Assembly: GCF_003688495.1 (NCBI RefSeq)
Contig: NZ_REFH01000008.1
Span: 372,001-436,000, forward strand
From: Flavobacterium weaverense
Lineage (GTDB): Bacteria > Bacteroidota > Bacteroidia > Flavobacteriales > Flavobacteriaceae
DNA length: 64,000 bases
Direction: 5' to 3'
Under the pieces are notes generated by a model, which did not search any database, had not been told where the DNA came from, and saw only the letters and a list, made by a program, of their open reading frames with translations. Positions 18,166-26,139 of the stretch are shown in pieces (the stretch's first letter is position 1; every line of letters begins with the position of its first letter). The position numbers and the translations under genes are program-made.

Positions 18166-18546
18166 ATGGATGAAAACGAAATTTCCAAAATTGTTTTTGA
18201 AAGTGCTTTAAAAATTCATAAAGTTTTAGGCCCTGGCTTATTAGAAAGTGCCTACGAGGAGTGTTTGTTTTACGAACTTAGGAAGTACGATTTAAAAGTT
18301 GAAAAACAAAAACAATTACCGCTGGTTTATCAAGAAGTTAGATTAGATGTTGGTTATAGAATTGATATTATTATTGAAGATAAATTTATTGTTGAAATAA
18401 AATCAGTCGAGGCGCTGACAGATGTTCATTTAGCTCAGTTATTGACTTATTTAAAATTATCAAATTGTAAATTAGGATTATTGATCAACTTTAATGTCAG
18501 TTTATTAAAGAATGGTGTTAGAAGAGTAATTAATGGAACTTTATAA
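18166..18546 (+). CDS. GxxExxY protein (PD-(D/E)XK nuclease-like) inserted in bat operon
   Basis: This 126-residue protein has the name-giving motif in GPGLLESAYEECL (near residues 22-34). A PD-(D/E)XK-type core follows: LDVGYRIDIIIEDKFIVEIKS, with Asp, Glu and Lys correctly spaced. The family function is unknown; a nuclease fold is inferred from these residues. The ATG at 18166 is chosen because the ORF's earlier ATG (18115) lies inside the flanking repeat. It separates batA from batB, which are usually adjacent, and repeats on both sides fill the gaps, so it looks like an inserted cassette. Confidence 0.85.
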   Translation: MDENEISKIVFESALKIHKVLGPGLLESAYEECLFYELRKYDLKVEKQKQLPLVYQEVRLDVGYRIDIIIEDKFIVEIKSVEALTDVHLAQLLTYLKLSNCKLGLLINFNVSLLKNGVRRVINGTL

Positions 18547-18561
18547 ATACACATTAATTTG

Positions 18562-18589
18562 GTGCACTTTGTGAAAAAACTTTGTGACC
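18562..18589 (+). repeat. Right flanking repeat of the GxxExxY cassette
   Basis: GTGCACTTTGTG (18562-18573) and AAACTTTGTGACC (18577-18589) are inverted copies of the words at 18111-18122 and 18137-18149. The block ends about 17 bases before the batB ATG and includes GTGGTTAA just beyond. Confidence 0.65.
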
Positions 18590-18605
18590 ATTGTGGTTAA
18601 AGAAT

Positions 18606-19640
18606 ATGGAATTAGACGAAAAAAAATATTTATATCTCTTGATTATACTTCCGCTTATAGTGTTAGTATTTCTTGCAAATTTATATTGGAAGAGAAAAAA
18701 ACAGCGTGATTTTGGAGATTTAGAAATGGTGAAAAAACTGAGTCCAGAAAGCTCTGTTTTTAAACCTGTTTTAAAATTAGTAGTATTAGTACTTGCTTTT
18801 CTTGGGCTAATTATTGCCTTAGTAAACCCAAAGATTGGTACTAAAATGGAAACCGTAAAGCGTGAAGGAATTGACATTGTTTTTGCAATGGATGTGTCTA
18901 AAAGTATGCTCGCCGAAGACGTTGCGCCAAATAGATTAGATAAGAGTAAACAAATTGTTTCACAAATTATAAACCAGTTAGGGAATGACAGGATAGGTAT
19001 AGTTGCGTATGCAGGTAGTGCTTTCCCGCTTTTACCAATTACTACAGATTACGGTGTTGCTAAAATGTTTTTGCAAAGCATGAATACTGAAATGGTTTCT
19101 TCACAAGGAACATCTCTGGATGATGCAATTCGATTAGGAATAACCTATTTTGACCAAAAAAGTAAAACCAGCAAATTATTAATTTTAATTTCAGATGGTG
19201 AAGATCATTCCGAAGATGCACAAGCTGCTGCAGAGGAAGCAAATAAAGCTGGATTAAAAATCATCACAATTAGTATTGGAACAGAAAAAGGCGCTACAAT
19301 TCCTTTGAAAAGAAATGGCGTTGTAGAAAGTTTTCAGAAGGACAACAACAACGAAGTGGTGATTACTAAAATGAATAGAGAAAGTTTAGAAGCTATTGCA
19401 AAAGCGACTAAAGGCGGCTATATCAACGGAAATAACACTAAAGAAGTTCTGGAATACATCAAAGCTACTTTGGATAAAATTCAAAAAACCGAATTTGAAT
19501 CTACAGAAATGGCTGATTTTCAATCGCAGTTTCAGTGGTTTTTAGGTTTTGCTTTTTTGCTACTATTTGTTGATGTTTTTCTATTGGAGAAAAAAACAAA
19601 ATGGGTTAAGAAATTAGATTTATTTAACGAGAATAAATAA
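18606..19640 (+). CDS. batB: VWA-domain membrane protein BatB
   Basis: This 344-residue protein has N-terminal membrane segments (YLYLLIILPLIVLVFLANLYW and LVVLVLAFLGLIIALVNP), a VWA domain with the MIDAS motif FAMDVSKSMLAED and LISDGEDHSEDA, and a C-terminal helix (FQWFLGFAFLLLFVDVFLL). It is paralogous to BatA. The ATG at 18606 is used; the in-frame GTG at 18591 lies in the cassette repeat. BatA and BatB are believed to act together in the inner membrane with the TPR proteins BatC and BatE. Confidence 0.9.
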   Translation: MELDEKKYLYLLIILPLIVLVFLANLYWKRKKQRDFGDLEMVKKLSPESSVFKPVLKLVVLVLAFLGLIIALVNPKIGTKMETVKREGIDIVFAMDVSKSMLAEDVAPNRLDKSKQIVSQIINQLGNDRIGIVAYAGSAFPLLPITTDYGVAKMFLQSMNTEMVSSQGTSLDDAIRLGITYFDQKSKTSKLLILISDGEDHSEDAQAAAEEANKAGLKIITISIGTEKGATIPLKRNGVVESFQKDNNNEVVITKMNRESLEAIAKATKGGYINGNNTKEVLEYIKATLDKIQKTEFESTEMADFQSQFQWFLGFAFLLLFVDVFLLEKKTKWVKKLDLFNENK

Positions 19641-19688
19641 TTATTTCTAAAAGATTTCAATTTTCTTTTAGGCATAAATAAAAAATAA

Positions 19689-20447
19689 ATGAAAAGATTA
19701 AATAGTGTAATAATGACTTTTTTGATGTTTGCTTTTACGGCAACTGCCGGATTGTATGCACAAAAGAAGGATAGAATTTTACCTAAAGCAAATAAGGAAT
19801 ACGCGGAAAGTAAATTTGCAGATGCAGAAGCGGATTACAGAATTTCAGATTCAAAATTCCCTAATAAAGCAACTGCGCCTTATAATCTTGGAAATACAAT
19901 TTATAAACAAAAGCAATCATCTGAAGCAAAATTTGCTTACGCGAAAGCGCTAAAAAATTCAAAAACAAGAGCTGAAAAACATCGAGCTTTTCATAATCTA
20001 GGAAATGTTTTTATGAATGAGAAGGATTATACACAAGCAGTGGAGGCTTATAAAAATGCTTTAAGAAATGATCCTACTGATGAAGAGTCACGTTACAATT
20101 ACGCTTTAGCCAAAAAAATGTTGAAAGATAATCCTCCAAAGGATGACAAGAAAAAAGACGATAAAAAGGATAAAGATAAGAAGGACGACAAAAAGGACGG
20201 AGAAAAAGATAAAAAAGAGAAAGATAAAGACAAGGATAAAAAAGATGATAAAGGAGATCAGGATAAACAGAAAAATGATCCAAAACAAGATGAAAAAGGA
20301 GATCCAAAACCACAACCTGGTGGAATTTCAAAAGAGCGTTTAGAGAATTTACTGAATGCAGTAAATAAAGAGGAGAAGAAAGTTCAAGATAAAGTGAACG
20401 CTCAAAAAGTACAAGGAAAACCGGTTAAAACAGAAAAAGATTGGTAG
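19689..20447 (+). CDS. batC: TPR protein BatC with Lys/Asp-rich tail
   Basis: This 252-residue exported protein has a signal peptide (MTFLMFAFTATAGLYAQ). TPR repeats cover about residues 30-135 (APYNLGNTIYKQKQSSEAKF and AFHNLGNVFMNEKDYTQAV). A run of some 60 residues follows, made almost only of Lys and Asp with Glu and Gly (residues about 145-210). The C-terminal region ISKERLENLLNAVNKEEKKVQDK is typical of BatC. It lies 48 bases after batB and overlaps a possible upstream start of batD. The charged run could be a flexible linker. Confidence 0.88.
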   Translation: MKRLNSVIMTFLMFAFTATAGLYAQKKDRILPKANKEYAESKFADAEADYRISDSKFPNKATAPYNLGNTIYKQKQSSEAKFAYAKALKNSKTRAEKHRAFHNLGNVFMNEKDYTQAVEAYKNALRNDPTDEESRYNYALAKKMLKDNPPKDDKKKDDKKDKDKKDDKKDGEKDKKEKDKDKDKKDDKGDQDKQKNDPKQDEKGDPKPQPGGISKERLENLLNAVNKEEKKVQDKVNAQKVQGKPVKTEKDW

Positions 20448-20467
20448 TGCAATCTCATAATTTAAAA

Positions 20468-22213
20468 ATGAAGAAATATTTTGTAGCGATTGTCTTTTTA
20501 ATGTGCGGTTTAATCAGCGCTCAAGTTCAATTTGAAGCTCGTGTTAGTAAAACTACGCTCGCCTTGAATGAAAGACTACGCGTGGATTTTATGATGAATG
20601 TTGATGGTGATAATTTCGCGCAACCTTCTTTTGAAGGCTTTAGAATCATTGCGGGTCCTAGTCAGCAAGTCAGCCAATCATGGGTGAATGGTAGAAGTTC
20701 ATTTGAGAAAGCATATTCCTATTTTTTACTTCCAAATCAAAAAGGAACTATAGTTATTAAATCAGCGGCTATTGAATACAATGGGCAAATCTATAGAACA
20801 GCTCCCATAAAAATAAACGTAACTGCAGCTCAAGAACAACCACGAGATCCAAACGATTCTCAAATTGCAGCTGATGATAATTTATATCTTGTAGCTGATG
20901 TTTCTAAAGATAATTTATATGTAAACGAACCAACTACAGTCGTATACAAACTTTATTTCGCAAATATTGGAATCTCAAACTTTAGAGAATTAAATAAACC
21001 AAAATACAATGATTTCTGGAGTCAAAATATTGAAATAAAACAACTTGTTGCTGAAGAAGGAATTTTTAAGGGACAAAATTACCGCTACATCGTATTGAAG
21101 AAAGTAGTCTTGTATCCACAAAAATCTGGAAAACTTAAAATCGAACCACTTTCGCTAGAAATTGATGTTCAATTGCCTTCTAATCGTAGGGATATGTTTG
21201 GTCGAATGTTACTCACTGAAACAAGTAAGCGCGTTTCTGCTGGAAGTAAAACTATAAACGTAAAACCACTTCCTGAAATTGGTAAGCCAGATAATTTTAG
21301 TGGTGCCGTTGGTAAATTTGATTTTAAGGTAACTCCTTCGAAGAATAATTTAAAAAATGGTGAAAGTCTAGACTTAATTGTAAGCGTTACTGGAAAAGGG
21401 AATTTAAAATTATTTAGTTTACCAAAGCCAGAGGTGCCAAATGCCTTAGAAATGTATGATCCGGTGCATAGTGAAGATATTAGTACACCGCTTTCAGGGA
21501 TGAACGGTAAAACTATAGATAGTTACACCATTATTCCGCAATACAAAGGGAATTATCCTATCAAGCCATTGCAATTTTCTTATTTTGATTTGGATTCTCG
21601 AACTTATAAAACGATCAGTTCTCCAGAAATTATGGTTAATGTTCTAGAGGGACCAACACCTGTAGACACTACAAGAGCAGATGGGAATAAGAATAAAAAT
21701 GCTATTGTAGATCATTTCAGACCTATAAAACTGAAAACTGAATTGAATGAAATTAACAAAAAAGATTTCTTAGGTTCTAACTTGTTTTATGTATTGTTAT
21801 TTATTCCGTTTTTACTTTTGCCTTTACTTATCTTATTTAAAAATAAGCGTGAAGCATTGGCGGGAGATATTAGTGGAAATAGAATTCGAATGAATAATAG
21901 ATTAGCTAAAAAATATTTGTCAGAAGCTAAGAAACAAATTAAAAACAAAGAACTGTTTTATATCGCCTTGGAGAAAGCAATGCATAATTTCTTGAAAGCT
22001 AAGTTGAATATTGAAACTTCAGAAATGAGTAAAAATAATATTCAAGAGCTGCTATTATCGCGCAATGCAAGCGAAGAAACGGTGATTGAATTCATTGCAT
22101 TAACCGAAAATTGTGAAATAGCGCGCTATGCACCTTCCTCGAGTGTAACGATTCAACAGGATTTTGATAAGGCAGTTTTCATAATATCTGAATTAGAAAA
22201 ACAGATTTCTTAA
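20468..22213 (+). CDS. batD: BatD (oxygen tolerance) membrane protein
   Basis: This protein of about 581 residues has a signal peptide (KYFVAIVFLMCGLISAQ). It carries repeated beta-sandwich domains of the BatD family (VQFEARVSKTTLALNERLRVDF, then AADDNLYLVADVSKDNLYVNEPTTV, then FKVTPSKNNLKNGESLDL). A membrane helix lies near residue 440 (LFYVLLFIPFLLLPLLILF), followed by a helical cytoplasmic tail. The ATG at 20468 begins the signal peptide; the ORF's TTG at 20441 is inside batC and unlikely. BatD is thought to support the BatA/BatB complex at the membrane. batE follows 122 bases later. Confidence 0.9.
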   Translation: MKKYFVAIVFLMCGLISAQVQFEARVSKTTLALNERLRVDFMMNVDGDNFAQPSFEGFRIIAGPSQQVSQSWVNGRSSFEKAYSYFLLPNQKGTIVIKSAAIEYNGQIYRTAPIKINVTAAQEQPRDPNDSQIAADDNLYLVADVSKDNLYVNEPTTVVYKLYFANIGISNFRELNKPKYNDFWSQNIEIKQLVAEEGIFKGQNYRYIVLKKVVLYPQKSGKLKIEPLSLEIDVQLPSNRRDMFGRMLLTETSKRVSAGSKTINVKPLPEIGKPDNFSGAVGKFDFKVTPSKNNLKNGESLDLIVSVTGKGNLKLFSLPKPEVPNALEMYDPVHSEDISTPLSGMNGKTIDSYTIIPQYKGNYPIKPLQFSYFDLDSRTYKTISSPEIMVNVLEGPTPVDTTRADGNKNKNAIVDHFRPIKLKTELNEINKKDFLGSNLFYVLLFIPFLLLPLLILFKNKREALAGDISGNRIRMNNRLAKKYLSEAKKQIKNKELFYIALEKAMHNFLKAKLNIETSEMSKNNIQELLLSRNASEETVIEFIALTENCEIARYAPSSSVTIQQDFDKAVFIISELEKQIS

Positions 22214-22335
22214 AGAGAATTAAAACAAAGTTGAAGTAAAGCTTTTGACGTAGAGCTCAAATTTTTGCAATTTGTTTTTAGATGAATAATTAAAAACTTT
22301 GAGATTTAGTGCCTTAATGGCAAATACAATATAAA

Positions 22336-23079
22336 ATGAAAAATATACTATATTTATTCTTGCTTTCAACCCAAATTTTCTTTGCTCAAAGTGGCTTTGA
22401 GAAAGGGAATGCGCTTTATGCAAAAGGAAATTACTCTGAAGCTGCAGTTGCTTATGAAAGCGTATTGAATAGTAATCAACATTCGGCAGAACTTTATTTT
22501 AACTTGGCGAATACATATTACAAATTAAATAAAGTAGCACCTTCTATCTACTATTATGAAAAGGCTTTAGTGCTGAATCCTAAGGACCAAGAGAGTTTGA
22601 ATAACTTGAAATTTGCTCATAAAAAAACCATCGATGAAATAAAAGTTATTCCTAAAGTAGGTTTTGCCAAATTAGTTCGCGATTTCACTGGAATCTATAA
22701 TTATAATACCTGGGGATGGGCGACTGTAGGGCTGGCAACACTATTTTTATTATTTTTCATTGGGTATTATTTTTTAGAGATTACTGTTTGGAAAAGAGCT
22801 TTTTTCGTGGGAATGTTTATTGCCATTTTAGTGCTGTTAATTACCGCTTCATCAGCCATTTTTGAAAAAAGATATTTCGATACTGAGAAACCTGCAATTG
22901 TTTTTGCCGAAATGGCGAATGTAAAAAGTGAACCACGAGACGGTGGAAAGTCATTGTTTTTACTTCATGAAGGGACAAAAGTGTATGTTGAGGAAGTTAT
23001 TGGTAAGTGGAAAAAAATCCTACTCACAGATGGAACTGAAGGTTGGATAGAAAGTAGTGCTATAAAGGAAGTGAAGTAA
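22336..23079 (+). CDS. batE: BatE: TPR protein with membrane segments and SH3-like domain
   Basis: This 247-residue protein has a signal peptide (MKNILYLFLLSTQIFFAQ). TPR repeats cover residues about 20-95 (FEKGNALYAKGNYSEAAVAY, then AELYFNLANTYYKLNKVAPS). Two membrane helices lie near 130-185 (GLATLFLLFFIGYYF and FFVGMFIAILVLLITASSAIF). The C-terminal bacterial SH3 domain includes VKSEPRDGGKSLFLLHEGTKVYV and EGWIESSAI. This architecture is that of BatE, the last gene of the operon. A weak hairpin follows the stop. Confidence 0.9.
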   Translation: MKNILYLFLLSTQIFFAQSGFEKGNALYAKGNYSEAAVAYESVLNSNQHSAELYFNLANTYYKLNKVAPSIYYYEKALVLNPKDQESLNNLKFAHKKTIDEIKVIPKVGFAKLVRDFTGIYNYNTWGWATVGLATLFLLFFIGYYFLEITVWKRAFFVGMFIAILVLLITASSAIFEKRYFDTEKPAIVFAEMANVKSEPRDGGKSLFLLHEGTKVYVEEVIGKWKKILLTDGTEGWIESSAIKEVK

Positions 23080-23097
23080 TATGTGTAAATTTTTAAT

Positions 23098-23123
23098 AAA
23101 GCTTGTAGCCTTTCATAAGCTTT
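23098..23123 (+). terminator. Probable terminator between batE and cvpA
   Basis: AAAGCTT (23098-23104) pairs with AAGCTTT (23117-23123) around a 12-base loop, followed by AAGG and a mixed T-rich stretch. The stem is short; it lies between convergent genes. Confidence 0.4.
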
Positions 23124-23142
23124 AAGGTTTAATATTTTCTAC

Positions 23143-23649
23143 CTAAACTTTCTTCTTTATTTCTTCATATCCTTTCTTTATCGAAGGGAAAACGTAACCA
23201 GCTATTTTTTGGATTGGATTATAAAAGATAGAATTGTCAAGTGTTTCTTTTTTAGCTAAATAATTATTGTAATTTATTTTTTCGAAAAGTGAAAAAAGAA
23301 TACTCACAATTAGAATAGTTTTTAAGACTCTAAAAAATCCGCCACCCAATTTATTTAACCAACCTAGAAAGGCAAAATTAGCTATTCCAGTTAAAAATTT
23401 TCCTAAAATGTTTATGGCGATAACTACCACAATAAAAGTCAATGCAAAAGCAACAATTTGAATTGTATTAGGATTCCATTTTACAAATCCCATTAGAAAT
23501 TCTTTCACGAAAGAAGAAAACTTAACTGCAAAATAGATACCTAAAATTAGTGAAATTAACGAAGCTAGTTCGACAAAGAGTCCGTTTACAACACCTTTAT
23601 AGAAAGCAAAAATTAGCGCCGCACACAAAATAATATCTAAAAATCCCAT
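23143..23649 (-). CDS. CvpA family membrane protein
   Basis: This protein of about 168 residues has four hydrophobic helices (LDIILCAALIFAFYKG, ELASLISLILGIYFAVKF, IVAFALTFIVVVIAINILG, VLKTILIVSILFSLF). The CvpA-typical GWLNKLGGGFFRVLK connector precedes the last helix. The Met at 23649 (MGFLDIIL) is chosen because the longer ORF adds 18 hydrophobic residues that do not fit the family. CvpA homologues are linked to colicin V export in E. coli and more generally to cell-envelope homeostasis. It converges on batE. Confidence 0.88.
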   Translation of the reverse strand: MGFLDIILCAALIFAFYKGVVNGLFVELASLISLILGIYFAVKFSSFVKEFLMGFVKWNPNTIQIVAFALTFIVVVIAINILGKFLTGIANFAFLGWLNKLGGGFFRVLKTILIVSILFSLFEKINYNNYLAKKETLDNSIFYNPIQKIAGYVFPSIKKGYEEIKKKV

Positions 23650-23820
23650 CGTAGTAATATAAATAATAGAGATCGCAAATATAAAAGAATAGATCCATAT
23701 CAATTGCCAATTTTCAACTTCTTATCTTTGCAAAAACAATTGGAATAACCACAGTAGTAAAGTATCTCTTATTGATGCTTTTAAAAGTGAAAAAATGTTA
23801 TTCTACAATCAAAATTTAAA

Positions 23821-24177
23821 ATGTCAAGAGACACACAACTTAAAGAACGCTGGGAACAGCTTGTAAATATACTTTCTGATCAATTTTCACAAGGAGAAGA
23901 CTTAGACTTAGATGCAATTATATACTTGATAGGAGTACAAGAATTAGGGAAAGTCCATAGAGAATATAAAAAAGATGAAAAGCTAAACCTGATGCACATC
24001 GCTATTTGTAGATTGTTAGAACCTTACGGTTTTTACGAATTTGAATTTTTTGATGAAGAAGGTTGGCCACATTACAAAGTGAAAGAGGAGTTACCTCCAT
24101 TAAAAGCGGGTGAGCAATCTGTTTTGATGAAAGAAGCAATTGTGAATTACTTTCTAGAAAGAGAAGTAATTAGCTAA
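23821..24177 (+). CDS. Conserved hypothetical protein of Bacteroidota
   Basis: This 118-residue soluble, acidic protein has predicted helices at its start (TQLKERWEQLVNILSDQF), the segment LDAIIYLIGVQELGKVHREYKKDEKLNLMH and a more beta-like FYEFEFFDEEGWPHYKV. It has no signal peptide or metal motif. I recognise it only as a widely conserved hypothetical of this group. A TATCTTTG element lies about 95 bases upstream (near 23723). It is divergent from cvpA and upstream of pheS. Confidence 0.7.
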   Translation: MSRDTQLKERWEQLVNILSDQFSQGEDLDLDAIIYLIGVQELGKVHREYKKDEKLNLMHIAICRLLEPYGFYEFEFFDEEGWPHYKVKEELPPLKAGEQSVLMKEAIVNYFLEREVIS

Positions 24178-24258
24178 CGATTATTGAATAGCGACTTGCA
24201 ATTTCACATTTGCTTTAAAAACTAGGAATATTAAAGGGCAAACTTAGAACAAATTACT

Positions 24259-24266
24259 TATTTTTG
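24259..24266 (+). promoter_or_regulatory. Promoter -7 element (TATTTTTG) of pheS
   Basis: TATTTTTG fits the Bacteroidota TAnnTTTG element and lies about 20-30 bases before the pheS start. No clear TTTG is seen 19-21 bases upstream, so the call rests on the -7 box. Confidence 0.45.
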
Positions 24267-24288
24267 CACTCTCAATTATGGAATGAAA

Positions 24289-25308
24289 ATGATAGACAAG
24301 ATAAAAGAATATATTGGTGAAGCTCAAGCTTTCTCAACGCAGAACATAGCGGAATTAGAAGCATTCCGTATTAAATTCTTAGGAAGTAAAGGACTTTTAA
24401 AAGAGCTTTTTGCTGAATTTAAGAATGTTCCTAACGACCAGAAAAAAGAGTTTGGACAAGTTATTAATTTGCTTAAAACTTCTGCCGAAGATAAAGTAAA
24501 AGCCATACAAGAATCTTTAGAAAGTAAAGAGGAAAGTAAAGGGTTTTATGGCGATTTAACTCGTTCTGCTGAGCCAACTATTATTGGTTCTCGTCACCCC
24601 ATTTCATTAGTGAAAAACCAAATCATAGATATATTTTCGAACATTGGTTTTAATGTTTCTGAAGGTCCAGAAATCGAAGATGATTGGCATAATTTCACGG
24701 CTTTAAATTTGCCAGAATACCATCCGGCACGCGATATGCAGGATACTTTTTTTATACAAACAAATCCAGATATTTTACTTCGCACGCACACTTCATCAGT
24801 ACAAGTGCGTTATATGGAAAACAACAAGCCGCCTATTAGAACGATTTCTCCGGGAAGAGTTTTCCGTAATGAAGCCGTTTCTTCTCGTTCCCATTGCATT
24901 TTCCACCAAGTAGAAGGTTTGTATATCGATAAGGATGTTTCATTCGCTGATTTAAAGCAAACACTTTTATACTTCACTAAAGAAATGTTCGGTAAATCAA
25001 AAATCCGTCTACGTCCATCTTACTTCCCTTTTACGGAGCCAAGTGCTGAGGTTGATATATATTGGGGTCTTAAAACAGAAACTGATTATAGAATCACAAA
25101 AGGAACAGGTTGGTTAGAAATCATGGGTTGCGGAATGGTTGATCCTAATGTTCTTAAAAACTGTGGAATCAATCCTGATGAATACAATGGTTTTGCTTTT
25201 GGAATGGGAATCGAAAGAATTGCGATGTTACTATACCAGATTGGCGATATCCGTATGTTCTATGAAAACGACCTTCGTTTCTTAGAGCAATTCAAAGCAA
25301 GTATTTAG
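24289..25308 (+). CDS. pheS: Phenylalanine-tRNA ligase alpha subunit
   Basis: This protein of about 339 residues charges tRNA-Phe together with PheT. The N-terminal coiled-coil tRNA-binding arm spans residues about 1-90. Class II motifs are clear: [10 protein letters not shown] (motif 2), [38 protein letters not shown] and motif 3 [15 protein letters not shown]. The start at 24289 (MIDKIKEYI) matches the usual family N-terminus; the ATG two codons earlier at 24283 is also possible. pheT is not in the window, as is common in this group. Confidence 0.95.
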   Translation: MIDKIKEYIGEAQAFSTQNIAELEAFRIKFLGSKGLLKELFAEFKNVPNDQKKEFGQVINLLKTSAEDKVKAIQESLESKEESKGFYGDLTRSAEPTIIGSRHPISLVKNQIIDIFSNIGFNVSEGPEIEDDWHNFTALNLPEYHPARDMQDTFFIQTNPDILLRTHTSSVQVRYMENNKPPIRTISPGRVFRNEAVSSRSHCIFHQVEGLYIDKDVSFADLKQTLLYFTKEMFGKSKIRLRPSYFPFTEPSAEVDIYWGLKTETDYRITKGTGWLEIMGCGMVDPNVLKNCGINPDEYNGFAFGMGIERIAMLLYQIGDIRMFYENDLRFLEQFKASI

Positions 25309-25340
25309 GTATTGCGACGAGCAAATCAATCTAATTTTTA

Positions 25341-25410
25341 GGAGCTATTTCCAGCTGTCCACTATATCCCCGCTCAAAAGCGGGGGATGCCGTTTCCATC
25401 TGGGCTAGGG
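25341..25410. repeat. Hairpin repeat, GGAGCTATTTCCAGCT family (short form)
   Basis: It begins GGAGCTATTTCCAGCTGTCC and ends CATCTGGGCTAGG; CCAG and AGC in the first end pair with CTGG and GCT in the second. The centre is a strong hairpin, ATCCCCGCT with AGCGGGG-GAT, around CAAA. It lies between pheS and the next gene in AT-rich surroundings. Longer relatives with different centres are at 34361-34504 and 58228-58373. Confidence 0.75.
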
Positions 25411-25495
25411 TTTTCGGTTCAAGTGAAATTTTAGTTTTTAATACTAAACATTAATCAATAACGAACCAACTAATTGTTTCGTTTGCTATAATGAC

Positions 25496-25903
25496 ATGAA
25501 AAAAGATATTACAATCCCTGAAGTAGAAAATGTTTTCGTTGCAGTTGTCCAAGAATGGAGTGACGATTTCATGGAGAAAGTTTGGTATGCCTATCTGGTA
25601 AACGACAGTGACTTTCTAATTGAAAGTGTTATGGTAGTTTCTAAAGCTTTTGGAACTATAAATGGTGAAATGAAAAAGACATCACTTTTACGTCACGCTT
25701 TTGTAGAAGTTCCAGCTGTTTCAGTAGTAAAAATAGAAATGATTGAAAAAAGTGTTTTAACACTTAACAATGACTTTATGGTAACCTATTTCATGGATAA
25801 CAAATTATACGATAAAAAGTTCATCTTCAAAGCTAATTCGATAAATGAAAAGGACGTTGAAGAAGTACCTATATTATTTGTAGATGGTGTTATTGTCAGG
25901 TAA
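25496..25903 (+). CDS. Conserved hypothetical protein downstream of pheS
   Basis: This 135-residue soluble protein has mainly beta character (VENVFVAVVQEW, KVWYAYLVNDSDFLIESVMVV, MEKSVLTLNNDFMVTYFMDN-like segments, VPILFVDGVIVR). It has no signal peptide or catalytic motif that I can name. I recall relatives next to pheS in flavobacteria and no known function. The last 30 bases overlap, tail to tail, with the small membrane-protein gene on the other strand. Confidence 0.72.
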   Translation: MKKDITIPEVENVFVAVVQEWSDDFMEKVWYAYLVNDSDFLIESVMVVSKAFGTINGEMKKTSLLRHAFVEVPAVSVVKIEMIEKSVLTLNNDFMVTYFMDNKLYDKKFIFKANSINEKDVEEVPILFVDGVIVR

Positions 25904-26122
25904 ACTAATACTGCTTTCACTTTTTACCTTTGTTCTCCAACTTAAGTAGCCAATTAAACATACTCCAAAAGTTACAAAATAAATTGTTCTAATTAAATTG
26001 TGTTTAGACAAGAAAGCTTGTTCAAAAGATAGTTGAAATAAATCCAATGTAGGAATGACTACTGCGATAATCAACCCCCAGAGACCGCAAGTCATAATTT
26101 GATATTTCCATCTTTCGCTCAT
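25874..26122 (-). CDS. Small two-helix membrane protein
   Basis: This 82-residue protein has two hydrophobic segments (MTCGLWGLIIAVVIPTLDLF and LIRTIYFVTFGVCLIGYL), a central polar loop and a polar C-terminus. It is 17 bases from gpsA, whose reading direction it shares, but it lies downstream, so it is probably co-transcribed with gpsA. Its 3' end overlaps the convergent neighbour by 30 bases. The function is unknown. It is kept because of its hydrophobic pattern, starting ATG and position. Confidence 0.6.
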   Translation of the reverse strand: MSERWKYQIMTCGLWGLIIAVVIPTLDLFQLSFEQAFLSKHNLIRTIYFVTFGVCLIGYLSWRTKVKSESSISLPDNNTIYK

Positions 26123-26139
26123 AAAACTATCTTTTAAAT

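Noticed and set aside
20106..20343. Open frames on both strands opposite or shifted within batC (Lys/Arg-rich and Ile/Phe-rich)
   Set aside because: These are shadows of the Lys/Asp-rich simple-sequence region. They have no start signals and no plausible product.
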